Part shown: one piece after another, positions 29,484 to 40,816 of the stretch
How positions within the stretch are numbered: the first letter of the stretch is position 1
Layout of the letters: every line of letters starts with the position of its first letter
NCBI GenBank assembly: GCA_015039365.1
Contig: WION01000028.1
Location: forward strand, 186,001 to 250,000
Length of the DNA: 64,000 nt
Direction: 5' to 3'
From: Amanita rubescens
Lineage: Eukaryota > Basidiomycota > Agaricomycetes > Agaricales > Amanitaceae
Program-made: the position numbers and the translations under genes
Notes under the pieces: model-generated
What the model saw: the letters and a program-made list of their open reading frames with translations, nothing else
Told to the model about the DNA's origin: nothing
The model's database searches: none

Positions 29484-31368
29484 TGCTTGCTCTTCGCCCA
29501 TTCAATGTCTCTCCATTCGCTCTCTCGATGCTTTTAACTTGCAATGCCAAGCTATCGCTCTCCGACACTAGTCTTCGCCCGCAACCCTTCTGGAACCCAG
29601 TTTTACATCAATCATCATCGGTCTCTTCCTAGGATTCCCCGGCGTCTCGCAACTCGTTATCACCCTCGCTTTCAGTCTCTTTCGCATTGGTCTCGTCTCG
29701 CATCACTCGCAAGTGTCCTCACAACTCCCTTTTATGTTCATCAGTCTCGTACAAGTCGCTTTCGTATTAGGCTCTTCCTGTAACTGCTCTGGCCGCATCT
29801 CGAGATTCTACTTCCTTTCCCCATTACAACTGTGTCATCGCACATTCCCATTATGATTTTTGGTATTTTCGACTTTCTTGTTATACTAATACAGTTGCGC
29901 TCGGGCTGTCATCGCTCGCCACTCGTATTCACAACTCTCTCGCACATTTGCATAGCCTGGCATATATATCCCTGTTAAGTTGTTTGTAATCAAGATGGAA
30001 TATATTGTTATTGCCCTCAAGTTATTAGTAGCCCTTCACGGAATAAGATACAGTACTCCTTTACACAGCAAGATGTGGTACTACTAGTTATAATGTAGCA
30101 ATGCACTGGCAGGTTCGTTTATATGTACCGTTACTGATGAATTTTGGGCCTCAGCCAAAGGCGAAACTAACGTAGCCAAAGAACCGTATCCTTAACTTAC
30201 TATTGAGTATTATGCGCCGCTGTTGCCTGGAGATACTCACCATTAGGCGTGGGGGATTGGCATGCAAGGGAAGAAAGAATGGCACTGTCGCGTTTCAATG
30301 AATGACTGCCAAAAGGCTGAGCTAGCACTCATTAGTACCGTCATGATCCTGAGACTAGGAGACCCAACGTACCGTTCACAGAGGGTGCGTGCAAAGGGGA
30401 AGATGCGGATGGAACTGTCGACGATGGACTTCAACATCATGATCCTGAGACTAGGAGACCCAACATACCGTTCACAGAGGGTGCGTGCAAAGGGGAAGAA
30501 GTGGATGGTACTGTCGACGATGGACTTCAAGAGCACCTGGCAAGTGGTCTAGCGACTCATCGTCATATTAATAAGAGCTAAATGAACTTAACCACATGGA
30601 CGTACATTTCAGGCTTTCAGCATTCTGCGCAAGTCATGGAGTGGATTGAGAAAAGTGGGGGAATAGTAGCTCAGATCTGCCAATGAAAGCAGAGAGCATT
30701 TTGTGTCAGTGCGTTGCTACAACTTGGGATAGTCGGTGATTAAATGCCGGTGGGTCGCTACAAATTGGGATAATCGGCGATACAAGAAGGAACGATAGTG
30801 GAAGTGACGGCAGACGCCACATGATGTCTCTACACTTCAGGATGCTTGCCGACATGAGTGTGAGAGATACAGTTCAAAAACTGGTTAGTTGCTTTGTGGA
30901 TCAGGAAAAAAAAAATCCCTTAGGTAGATTGATGCGTCCGATGTGAGCGAAGAGTCAGGTGTCCACCCCAAACAGGGTACATGACAACTATTTTCAGGGG
31001 ACGAAAGGAGCCGGAAGCTTTGCGAACACATACTGATGGCACTAACCAGTTGAAACGAGGCTGTCAATGATAGCGCCACAATCATAAGACGCCACATTGA
31101 TGATTAACTTGATTTTGCATACGCAGACTGGGGCGTAGCAATGGCGATATGTATCACCCCCAATATATGGGTGATCTTATGTCACTCCCATCGTATGGGT
31201 GATTCGGTGCCAGGAAACGAGCATTAGTGGATCTGAGATTTAATGTACCTCAGGCTGGATGATATTTGAGAACCACAGAGCGTAATAATTAGCGGTAAAA
31301 TTTGCTCACCACTGCTACAAAATCTGTACCATTGACACGGTTGACGTGGTGAAGCTAAGCCATTGAAG
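29484..31368. other. Gene-free interval with minor repeats
   Basis: About 1.9 kb with no convincing gene. It holds the 96-bp duplication at 30341-30535. A short direct repeat of GCTACAANTTGGGATANTCGG occurs at about 30714-30776. Two small hairpins built on ATCACCC/GGGTGAT lie at 31155-31203. None shows the ends of a known element. Confidence 0.5.
30341..30535. repeat. 96-bp tandem duplication
   Basis: A unit beginning TCATGATCCTGAGACTAGGA at 30341 recurs at 30437 with about five differences. Because 96 is a multiple of three, frames stay open on both strands, but no gene context supports coding. Confidence 0.9.
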
Positions 31369-33512
31369 ATGCAAGAAACAAGCAAGCCGCTCCCCCAAGG
31401 TACTGAGTCTCGAGTTTTCAACAGCATATTTGTAGTTTCTAACACTGGATTTTCAGCCGTCCGCCGTGCACTCTCTGAGTGTAAATCCCGACTTACCATT
31501 GTCACAAATGCTGTTGGAGGCTCGTCAAAAAAGACAGGTGAGGTATCGATGGCAGGTGGTGACTTACATTTTTCTGATATGCTGCTGTAGCTCCAACCAA
31601 ACGGCAATCGAATACCATAGACGCCAAAAAAGCTGCCTATAAGAAAGCCATTGAGAAACTTTATACGGTGTCAGTGATGCATGGACTTACTGGCGTCACT
31701 TCAAACTTCATTGCCGAGAATAGCTTCGCTATTCAGAATGCTGGACTGGAAGGTCACGGCATTGCTTCATCTGCCGCCAATACCACTATGGCTTCTGCAA
31801 ACAGTAACTTGGAATTGGAGGAACCTACGACGGCAGCAACACCCCAGGTGGAGAAACCTGAGATTGGTGGAGCGGCTGGAGCCGCAGCCGCAGGAGAGGA
31901 CGCCACTATCGCAGTTCCGGAAGGTGGTCAGGGCCCTGAGGTACCGGCGAAAGTACGGGGCACAGCTGTACAACCAGAGATGGCACCGGAGGAGACAAGT
32001 GTGAGTTGAAAAGTTGCAAGAGATATGGGTGATAGCTTACGGAGATGTTAATAGCCCGTTACTCCAACCGAATCAGTCAAACAGAACCTGGTGCCACCCA
32101 TTGCATTGGCCAACAAAGAAAGCCTTGAATCTGCTCGGGGGCTTGCAGTTCCGGAATGTGCTTTGGCTGATACTGGAAAAGAGCAGCAGTCAGATGAAGT
32201 CAATAAGACAGTCACAGGAAAGCGCTCATGGGCAAGTGGAGATTCAGGGCCCGAGTCTCAGGCTCCTCTAGGCACCGACTCTATTACAGCGGCGGAAAAC
32301 AGCAAGCGCCGTCAGCCGAAGAAACAGCGTATACATGCCAGTGTGCCCGGGGGCAGCGCCGGATTTGAGTCCGGGCTGGTCGCGTCATCTGAGAGTGAAG
32401 AGGAACCTAGTGACTCAGAACACGAAAAAATAAACAAGGGTCAGTGATGTAATACATCTGACGTACTTGTGGTACTCATTCTTGGAAAGGGAAACGTGCC
32501 GCAGCTCAGCGCAAAGCTAAATCGAAGGAGGCCTTGAAGGAATATGAAACTGAAGAGTCAGAATCTGAGATAAAAGAAAAGCTGTCGAAGAAGTCGAATA
32601 ACTCAAGTAAGTGTATTAATTTTCAACTTTGCACCGTTGCCAGATTATTTGATGCCCCTCTTTCACAGCTAACAAAAACATGAAGCTCTGTGATCTGGAC
32701 GACGAAGACAGGCAGATAAAGGAAGGTGAGTAGACTATGTCGTGCATCAATTTTCTGTTTTCTCACACCAAAGGACAGAGGAGGTTAAAGATGCCATTGT
32801 CAGCTTCTCGAATGGCGCACGCCAGAGCTACCATATTCCTACGGGTATGCGACGTTTAATCCGTGAAAACCAATCTCTTGCTCCAGAAGCTGCAACAAAG
32901 AGTCGTGACCTAGCCTTGGAATGTCTAACAACGAAGACTTACAACATTTTCTGTCCTTATCATCACATGATTGACAAGGCAGGGAAGATATTTGACGGAA
33001 AGGATGGTCAGAAGTATGTCCTCAATGGCATCCCACTCCCACGAGAAACCGTCCATCCAGATGCCGTGAAAGTGCTAAAGAAGAAGAAATCCGCGCTATT
33101 CACGAGTCGCGGGGAATACCGTAATCCCCGCCTTCGGGAAGGATATTTGAACTGTGGTTGCGAGGTTGACGATTCGCTGATGGAATTCTACTTTGAAAAG
33201 ACTTGGACGATTACGGGTAACGTGAATGGGCAGGAAGTAACAGAGTCGATGAGAGATCAACATTTGCCACCGCGATTACGCGCCTTTGTAACGAAGGCCT
33301 TCAGGGAGTGGACGTGCCTGACAATTGATGACCTTTATACCGGAAGTCTTGGTCCTCATCGTCATCAGGAGAGGCTGTACCACACACAGCTGACACGTAT
33401 TCTTGAAAAGTATAATGCTTTACAGGAGGAATTGGGCGGACAAAAGTTACAGCTTGGAGAGGTGGGCGACTTCAAAGTTCCCGGGCCTGACGATGATTTT
33501 GGAGGGTTCTAA
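31369..33512 (+). CDS. Unrecognised multi-exon protein, 604 aa
   Basis: Exons 31369-31393, 31451-31537, 31591-32000, 32055-32439, 32490-32606, 32669-32725 and 32779-33512 join in phase. The first intron (57 bp, CTAAC branch site) is a multiple of three and stop-free, so it may be retained. The N-terminal half is low-complexity: alanine/proline-rich, then strongly charged (KRRQPKKQRIH, SSESEEEPSDSEHE, KRAAQRKAKSKEALKEYETE). The C-terminal 245 residues look like a globular domain (IPTGMRRLIRENQSL, YNIFCPYHHMIDKAG, YLNCGCEVDDSLMEFYFEKT, FREWTCLTIDDLYTGSLGPH) with few cysteines and no motif I can name. It is probably nuclear, judged from the basic/acidic linker. It lies next to the right-hand minisatellites. 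Confidence 0.65.
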
Positions 33513-33619
33513 GTACGACTTAAACTTCCGTAAATATTTACATACAGTGCAACGAGAGATAAGGTTGACAGCTTAGTAAAACTACAGGAGTGGTGGTAGA
33601 GAACTATAGGCACACACAG

Positions 33620-34140
33620 TGGTCATGGTGCTAGAGGACTACAGGCGCACCAGGCAGTGGTGGTGTGGGAGAATTATAAGCATGGTAGGTCATAGTGGTG
33701 CTGGAGGACTACGGACACGGCAGGTCACAATGGTGCTAGAGAACTATAAACGTGGCAGGTGCTCATGGTGCTGGAGAACTACGGGCACAGAAGGTGCTTA
33801 TGGTGCTGGAGAACTACAGGCACAGAAGGTGCTTATGGTGCTGGAGAACTAGAAACACGGCAGGCGACCGCGGTGCTGGAGAACTACAAACGTGGTATGT
33901 CATGATGGTGCTAGAGAACTACGGGGATGGAAGGTGCTCATGGTGTTGGAGAACTACAAACCCAATAGGTGAGCGCGGTGCCAGAGAACTACGAGCGCGA
34001 CGGGTCACGATGGTACCGGAGAACTACAAGCATGAAAGGCGCTCATGGTGCCGGAGAACCACAAACATGGCAGGTTGCGATAGTGCTGGAGGACTACAGG
34101 CGGAGCAGGTCATGATGGTACCGGAGAACTACAGGCGAGG
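33620..34140 (+). repeat. 36-bp tandem array, about 15 copies
   Basis: Diverged units of about 36 bp centred on ATGGTGCTGGAGAACTACAG with a variable GGCACGGCAGGTCATG-like spacer. The shared TGGTGCTGGAG core suggests descent from the same sequence as the adjacent 70-bp family. Confidence 0.85.
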
Positions 34141-34379
34141 GAGGTCATGATGCTGTTCAAAAATTGTGGGAGCGGTGGTAAGGGAACATGGCGCGCCGAG
34201 GGATGCATGTAGACAATTCGATGGGGTATCATCCTCAAGCACAGATAGCTGGGAGGTGTACTTGTGAGACGCAAGCATATGTGATGAAACGACGCTTGAA
34301 CTTACAGCAAAGGTCTCAGCAGTGCTGGAGCATCGTTGAGATAAGATGTGGCAGCGGTGAAGGGAGACCATGAGCGGTA

Positions 34380-35060
34380 GGGTGAGCGATCGTGCTGGAG
34401 CGCCATCTAGGCAGAGAGTGGCAGTGGTGGAGATAAATCATGGGCGGTCATCCAAGTGATGGTGCTTGAACACCATCTAGGCAGAGTGCAGGTGGTGGAT
34501 GAAAACCACAGGCGGTGCGGCGCACAATGGTGCTGGAGCACCACCTAAGGAGAGAGGCGGTGGTGGAAGGAAACCATAGGCGGTCGACCAAGTGATGGTG
34601 CTTGAATACCGTCCGGGCAGAGAATGAAAACCACGGGCGGTACGGTGTGCAATGGTGCTGGAGCACCACCTAAGGAGAGAGGCAGTGGTGGGAGGAAACC
34701 ACGGGCGGTCAAGCAAGTGATGGTGCTTGAACACCGTCTGGAAGGTGGTGAATAAAAACCACGGGCGGTATGGTGTGCAATGGTGCTGGAGCACCGCCTA
34801 AGGAGAGAGGCGGTGGTGGGAGGAAACCACGGGCGGTCAAGCAAGTGATGGTGCTTTAACACCGTCTGGAAGGTGGTGAATAAAAACCACAGGCGGTATG
34901 GTGTGCAATGGTGCTGGAGCACCACCTAAGGAGAGAGGCGGCGGTGGGAGGAAACCACGGGTGGTCAAGCAAGTGATGGTGCTTGAACACCGTCTGGAAG
35001 GTGGTGAATAAAAACCACGGGCGGTACGGCGCGCAATGGTGCTGGAGCACTGTCGAAGCA
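34380..35060 (-). repeat. 70-bp minisatellite, inverted relative to the left array
   Basis: Ten to eleven units of 60-70 bp. On the minus strand they read like the array at 22588-23880 (GGTGCTCCAGCACCATTGNN, CGCCGTACCGCCCGTGGTTT). Units alternate between a GTGCTGGAGCACCAC core and a GTGCTTGAACACCGT core, making a two-unit period of about 128 bp in the last half kilobase. Confidence 0.85.
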
Positions 35061-36396
35061 AGAAATGGCAAACACAGAATGCAGGGCCCAACCGTCTACG
35101 GCTTATCGACTAGTGCGGCCTGGTTCAACCAAGGCGGGACTAAGTCAGCGCAGGGGCTGGCACCTGATCCGAGGTCGCAATCACCGGCAACGAGCCATGG
35201 GAGGCAGCAGGCGAGAAGGAGAAAGAATGATGCAGGAGCGCCGGTCAAAGCAACCATCCATGTGGGGGAGGCAGTGGTATACAAGTACCATGCACCCGCG
35301 CATTGACCCGCTCAGGTGTAGTCATTGGTAGCTGTCGTGACCGGCACCAGGGTCGGCGACCAGGATCACAGCGGTCACCTTAGACCAAACCCAACACGAG
35401 CCAGGGGATTGAGGGATTGCGGAATGGGGCATGGTGCAGGAGTACCAGCCAGGCGAAGCAGTGATAGTGAGGGAAAACTTGAGAGGCGATTGAATGCGCA
35501 GCGTTGGTGGGGGAAGTCGAAGCGAGACAAAACCGTGACGGGAACACTCGGGTGTGCCAGAAATTTGCAGGAAGCGCGTTACTGTTTGTAACGTCTGGGA
35601 GGTCACGCGTTATCCGGTTTTGACAGCAACGCCGGTAAAAAATATCGAAAAAGGGTTCAACTCGTCGACTTGCGTAGCTCTTCCAGTCCAGTGAAGCATA
35701 AGTGTCGAATTCCCATCCCCTACGTCTCGAGGTTGGATGATATCTTCTAATCGCAGATCACCCAGGATCTTCATAGGCACAGGAGAAACTGCGCGGGACA
35801 TTTGGATTGCCGGGTCCTTCATTTGACGTTGGTGAGTGATACAATAAACAAAAAGAACAACGTGTACTTCTATTTTGATTCAGGACGATCGGTGATCACG
35901 GAGGGTGCAGGTTGGGGTTGCAATTCTCTCTTGATTGTGCGGGGAATGTGACAGAGAGGTGTCTGCAGCGTGCCCGAGAGTGAAAAGCAGAAGGGGAGGC
36001 AGTATCACGAATGGAACGCGAGAAGTACACGTTACCTGTGGTCATGCTAGGGAGACGGATAGTGCTGAATGAAAAAGCGGAGTTGTGACCGCTGAAGCGC
36101 TGACGGCGACGGGTGATATATGATAAATGGGACCGGCATGGAGGGGATGAAAGTTCCAGACTTGAGTTGAAGTACTTAGATAGAGTCGTTCGATGACGCG
36201 GTAATGGACAGGATGTGTTTCATCTGAGCCTAGAGCAAAGCCGTGTGTCCGTACGACGGACTTGCCAGCGAGCGGAACGGAACCTCGTGCCAGAGCCAAA
36301 CGCGTTCAACTCGACGGTGGCACCTACGTACATGGGTGTAACAAAGCCAGTAGCATACTACTGAATGTTTTGCAGACAAATCATTTCATAAAGCGC
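35061..36396. other. Gene-free interval before NOP14
   Basis: About 1.3 kb without a recognised gene. A 70-codon frame on the minus strand (35822-35610, with an ATG and a plausible upstream GT...AG gap to an ATG near 36053) could be a small gene, but it has no known motif and I do not call it. Confidence 0.45.
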
Positions 36397-39300
36397 TCAT
36401 TTACGACCCGCCCGTCTTTTTTCTTTCGTTTTCTGCTTCTCCATCGCCTTTGCTTCTGCCCGTTCTCCTTCCAATGACCCGAACACACGCTTCATACGCT
36501 CATTGTAAGCACGATCCTTGTCCACTTGCTTTTGCAGCGCCACACCAGCAAGGAACCGAGCGTCCTTGCGCAACTCACGAATGGCGCCCTTCCGCTCTTG
36601 CTTGTACTGACGCCGTAACTTCACCGCCTCGTTCCGCTCACGGTCAGGATCCCTATTGCGCATATATGTCGAGGACGACGAATCAAATTTAGGGATATAG
36701 GTTGGTATTGGTATTGGTTTGTGAGATTGCAATTGCAGAGGTTGCCGCAATTGACGCGCGAATTTTAATAGTCTGCTTAGCCTATCTCGTAGAGAATCTA
36801 GACGTGACTGAACGGAAACTAAGCGTCGTCACGTTAAAAACTACAAAAAAAAGGTTGCTCACCTGTAGCCATTCGAGACCTTTCAGTTTCTGATCGCGAA
36901 TGTGTTGTACGATCTCCAGGATTGGATCGTAAAGTTCAATAAACCCTTCCAGTCCCTTGTACATATCAGCATAACGACCCAAAACATCGAGCGCCAGCGC
37001 CAGCAGGTCCATTTTGTCCTGCTCCGTGGGCTCCAGCGTCCCGAGTAAAGCCGGCAAGTTTGCCTTCGCGGGGGTAAACCCTTTACTCGATTTTGCACTA
37101 ATTCTCAACTTTTGATGCAATTCGGAGCGAAAATCCGGGGCAGGGAAAGAACCAGGCAGAGCAGAAGGAGATTCATAACCTTTCGGTACCAAATGCAAAA
37201 CGGCAGTGATGATAAAGTTGATTGCCTCGGGTACGAATCGTTTAGACAGTGATTCGTACTGGAGGAACAAAGTGCACAAGAAGAGGCCACTCGCCAAATC
37301 AGCGAACGACCTCACTCGACATAAGCCAAGGTAGGACCCCATCAATATACGCGCGGGGGATATAACGACGTGATGCAGATCGCTCGTCGGCCAAAGCGCG
37401 CCGATGACGCGCAAAAGCGTAAGTTCTGGTAGGCCAGGCCACGTTTTGCTTTCGGGATTTGAGGGGCCTTGCGATAGACCGTGTTTCAGGTTCTTTTGCA
37501 TTAGAACGAGTTTCTTGATGAAATCTTCGGCTATTTGGACGGGATATGCTTTGGTGAGAGAAGCTAGATGTGGTAGAAGACTAGGAATGAGACTGAACCG
37601 AGGAGTTGGGCCCGAAGCGATATGAAGAATGTGATCTATTAGTACAGCCGTCAACGCCTATAGGGATCATGAAATCAATCGATCATGGGCGCGATTGAGT
37701 GAAGATGGCATACCTGCAGTTTAAACTTGTTTTCGGAAGCGAGGCTGGTGTGATGCAGGGTCCTGATACGTTGAACGACAGTTGGGACGTCCCTGTCATC
37801 GATTTCCTCGATGATTTCGAGGAAGTCGTCATGAGTCTCGGGACACGGGAACGTGTAAGGAAGCTCCTGGTTGGGGGTGGAAGCGTGTTTCTCCTTTGCC
37901 TTCCCTTTCTTCATTTTGGAAGTAGATACGAGCTCTTCCCGCTCGCCTTCTTCTCCTTCCGCTTCATCTTCTGATTCTTCAACGAATTCTTCCTCGCCAC
38001 TTTGTTCCTCATCCCTGTTCTCCTCGGCGCTCTCCTCTTCCCCTTCTCCGCCGATGATGACATCATCGCTTATCCCGTCATCACTGGCTTCCTCCCCAAG
38101 TCCAGCACCCAGACCGCCCGACGTCTCCTCATCGAAATCATCTTCGAGGTCATCTCCTCCCCGCTTCCTCTTCTTACTAGGTTTGCCTTCGTTCTCGCTT
38201 TCGCTTTCGTTTAATCCCAACATCCGCCTCTGTCTCTTGCGCTCAGCCTTTTCCAGCGCTTCCCTCTGCTCCAATGCTAACTCTTCCTCGGTCTTTGTCC
38301 GATCCTTTGGCTTTGACCGCTTGTCAAAAGCGAGTTCTCGTACATGTTGATCGTAATCCAGATCCTGGGATGCGAGCAAAAGCTCATCCTCTGGCGTTTT
38401 AGGAACAGGTGGATTTGATGCGGCTGGGGTATCTTGTTCGGGCGATGCATCGCCGGCGGTGGTAGCAGCGGGCACCCCATATAGTAAATCTCGTAGGGAG
38501 CTGAACTCTTCATCCAGCTTCTGACGAATGGTCTCGCCCTTCTCTTTCTCCATTTGTCTGAGTAACTAGATGAAACGAAATTTAATGCTATCGTCGTCCG
38601 CTTTGCAGGGACATACGTACTTTGTGCTCTTTACTCTTAGCAATTACTTCGGTCATAACTTCGGCTTTTGTTTTTTTCCTAGCAGGCTGTAGCGTGGTGA
38701 GGATCCAGCAAGAACCACCAGAGTGAACGTCATACCTCATCTTCCTCCTCCTCGTCTTCCTCCTCGTCTCCAAAACCTCCAAAATGCGTTTTTCGAACGA
38801 TTTCCTTGTCGATTTGACCTGACGGTATTTCAAAAACGAACGAAAGTTGTGTTGATGATTTGAAAACCTACCATTCTCGTCTTCCTCATCCTCCTCGTCT
38901 ACTCTCAACCCGACGTCGTCAAAATCGTCCAAATTAGACAAGCTTTGCCCATAATGCGTAAGCTCGTCTTCGTCCTCCAAGTTGAACGCAGAGCTTTTTG
39001 CGGTTCTTTGCCTCTCCCTTGTGAAACGTTCCAACATTCGTTCCTCGAGACTCATAGTAGGGTCATTCTCACCAAATCGCCGGTCAAGAATGCCTCCCGC
39101 GCGATTTCGCTCTTCGTACTCTTTCAACAACGTATTTTTTCTCTGGCAACATAGCGTTATGAATAACGGCGTCCTTCCAGTCCTCTAATGTGTACACACA
39201 CCTGCTCAATCCCAGCCATCCTGCTCTGTGCAGGTTTTCCAACCACACCTTTAATCTTCCGGCCCACAACATCATGTTTTAGTTTTGTGACTTTGACGTC

Positions 39301-39471
39301 GAAAGGGTTTAACTTTCTGTGAATTTCATCGAGTTTTGCCGCTTTTTTTGCCTTGTCTTTTTCTGTTGGAACAGCTGAACGTTTTCGCTTCTTTCCTTGT
39401 TGTGGGTTTCCCCTGATACCGGCCTGAGACAGAGCGGCTTTCAACTGTGAAAGCTGCGATCCCTTGACCAT
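36397..39471 (-). CDS. NOP14: Nucleolar protein Nop14, 915 aa, seven exons
   Basis: Nop14 is a component of the 90S pre-ribosome (SSU processome) in the nucleolus, needed for 18S rRNA maturation. Exons on the minus strand are 39471-39202, 39142-38872, 38818-38736, 38686-38621, 38565-37714, 37657-36863 and 36807-36397, in phase throughout, giving a length close to that of known Nop14 proteins. Diagnostic blocks are KLNPFDVKVTKLKHDVVGRK near the start, RAGGILDRRFGENDPTMSLE, and FGGFGDEEEDEEEE with long acidic runs in the middle. The C-terminus has SRLLKFARQLRQPLQLQSHK, IPIPTYIPKF and ERKGAIRELRKDARFLAG, ending in the basic KEKRRAGRK. The start MVKGSQLSQLKAAL matches the family. The gene is divergent from the 39763 gene. 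Confidence 0.96.
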
Positions 39472-39762
39472 TTTTTGTGATTAGTGTGACAATCACGGTG
39501 TGACTACCTAGATCGTCGGAATACGTCTAGTATACGGTTACCATTCTACGGCGCGTTTCATTCTCTGGAGCTCTGACTTCATGAATCAGAAATCTAGATC
39601 AAATTGAGCTATATATCGAGAGGATCTGGTTTTAGAGGCACAATATTAGGCCCATTTAGGTCACGTGCGCAAAATAGCACGGGCGGCTCTCGTTTACGAA
39701 ATCTTCATTGAGTGTTGCCCGCCGCTCAGCCGAGGTCGAGCAGGACGTTATTCTCGACCTCC
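39472..39762. promoter_or_regulatory. Divergent promoter region of NOP14 and the 39763 gene
   Basis: 291 bp between two divergent start codons. It contains a CACGTG E-box (39662-39667, in TCACGTGCGC). No TATA box is clear. Confidence 0.4.
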
Positions 39763-40816
39763 ATGTCTTCTCCTCTCATCGCCCAGGTTCCCCAAGATGG
39801 CGCTCATAATCTTCCCGTAATTTCTATGCGGGCAACCGCTCTAGAGGTCTGCTATTCCGTATATGGAGAGAATGCCACGTCTATCGATGCTGTCGACCGC
39901 TTCTATGAATCTAATGCAAGTGAGTTCACGGATTCCTTTCATCCACAAATACATTTCTGATTTGAAAAAAACAGTGTAAGTTCCCGTATACCGTTTCTAC
40001 CAACGTCGCCAATGTACACCAAACAGTTATGAGAATCCATTCGTTACAGCGACTTCTCGATCAGTCATTTCAGATATACACCGTCTGGCACGTCAACTCA
40101 GTTCCATCGATATGCCACGCCCGCTAGCCACGGTATACACATTGTTCGGACTTGCCCCTCCAAAAGACGACGTAAATGAACCTTTATTTCAAGCACTACG
40201 CGTGTGGAACGAGATTGGCGATATCTGTGAATGCGAAAGCTTTGGTACGCATAGATATAGCTTTCTGCATCTTTCAAAAGTAGCTCATAGCAGCGTAGAT
40301 GGCCACCGGAAAACTATAGTAGAACACACCCTTAACATCTTACTTTTACCTGGCATACATCACGACGGCCTTAATCGTCATCAAACAAACGGCTCAACGG
40401 ATTCCCTCGTCAACACCGTGACTGGCTCACCTGTCCCGCCCATCCCTCACTTCGCTCTTCCGTCATTGCCTGTTCCTGGGACTTCATTATCTGTTCCATC
40501 ACCACTCCACTTTAGACTACGGATTCTTACTCGCTTATCCTTTAACGAGCAAGGATGCGTGACCCATCATCGTGACTTTTGGGACGTGAAAGACCTTATG
40601 GGACTAGTACCCGGTGTCTCTTTAGTCCAATGGATCATGTCAAGATTGACCGGAGCGGGCCTATCTTACGCCGCCAGACTGCTGCCGAGGAGAAAACCCC
40701 AATCTTACACAGTTCGTATTCCCGAGGATGGACGCTCAGTCATGGCAAGTGACATTTCGCCATCCGTACGGTTTGGCATTCTCCCCTCGAACACGCTCGG
40801 GTTGGAGAATATGTGA
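39763..40816 (+). CDS. Conserved fungal protein, SnoaL/NTF2-like, 315 aa, with an apparent 1-nt exon
   Basis: Exons 39763-39919, 39975-39975 and 40027-40816 give 948 nt in one frame. The N-terminus has EVCYSVYGENATSIDAVDRF, then a join to YENPFVTATSRSVISDIHRL, the pattern of a small SnoaL/NTF2-like fold (an NTF2-like protein often starts with drfYe....yenPf). The C-terminal part has FNEQGCVTHHRDFWDVKDLM and GLVPGVSLVQWIMS, blocks I associate with a conserved but uncharacterised fungal family. The two frames can only be joined in phase if one extra base is included. That base is the T at 39975, flanked by perfect splice sites (ACAG|T|GTAAGT). ATG 39763 was preferred to an upstream GTG in the same frame. 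Confidence 0.75.
39920..40026 (+). other. Two adjacent introns separated by a single nucleotide
   Basis: Intron one, 39920-39974 (GTGAGT...CTGAT...AACAG), and intron two, 39976-40026 (GTAAGT...AAACAG), are 55 and 51 bp, normal for this genome. The only base between them is T at 39975. Confidence 0.6.

Larger units (their letters stand above)
22588..35060. mobile_element. Candidate large KDZ-type element bounded by inverted minisatellites
   Basis: The 70-bp minisatellite at the left and its reverse-complement relative at the right enclose a KDZ transposase gene (minus strand), a divergent cysteine-motif gene and two more unrecognised genes. The layout is what a cargo-carrying DNA transposon with long subterminal inverted repeats would look like. 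I could not find convincing terminal inverted repeats or a target duplication at the outer edges, so the element and its limits are inference. Confidence 0.3.

Noticed and set aside
31155..31203. Small hairpins with ATCACCC/GGGTGAT arms as a transposon end or riboswitch
   Set aside because: Seven-base arms only, two loosely similar copies, no partner end or gene context.
33620..34140. CRISPR-like regular direct repeats
   Set aside because: Units are diverged and contiguous, without unique spacers, in a fungal genome; it is a minisatellite.
34448..35091. Open frames on the minus strand in the right-hand minisatellite
   Set aside because: Same repeat effect as the left array; no gene signals.
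22380..35330. Terminal inverted repeat of the proposed KDZ element (short TTGTATACC similarity near 22419 and the complement of 35278)
   Set aside because: About nine bases only, not flanked by a duplication; could be chance.
35610..35822. 70-codon minus-strand frame
   Set aside because: Too short and without motif or confirmed exons to call a gene.
37871..38350. Serine-rich 159-codon frame on the plus strand
   Set aside because: Antisense of the acidic region of NOP14.
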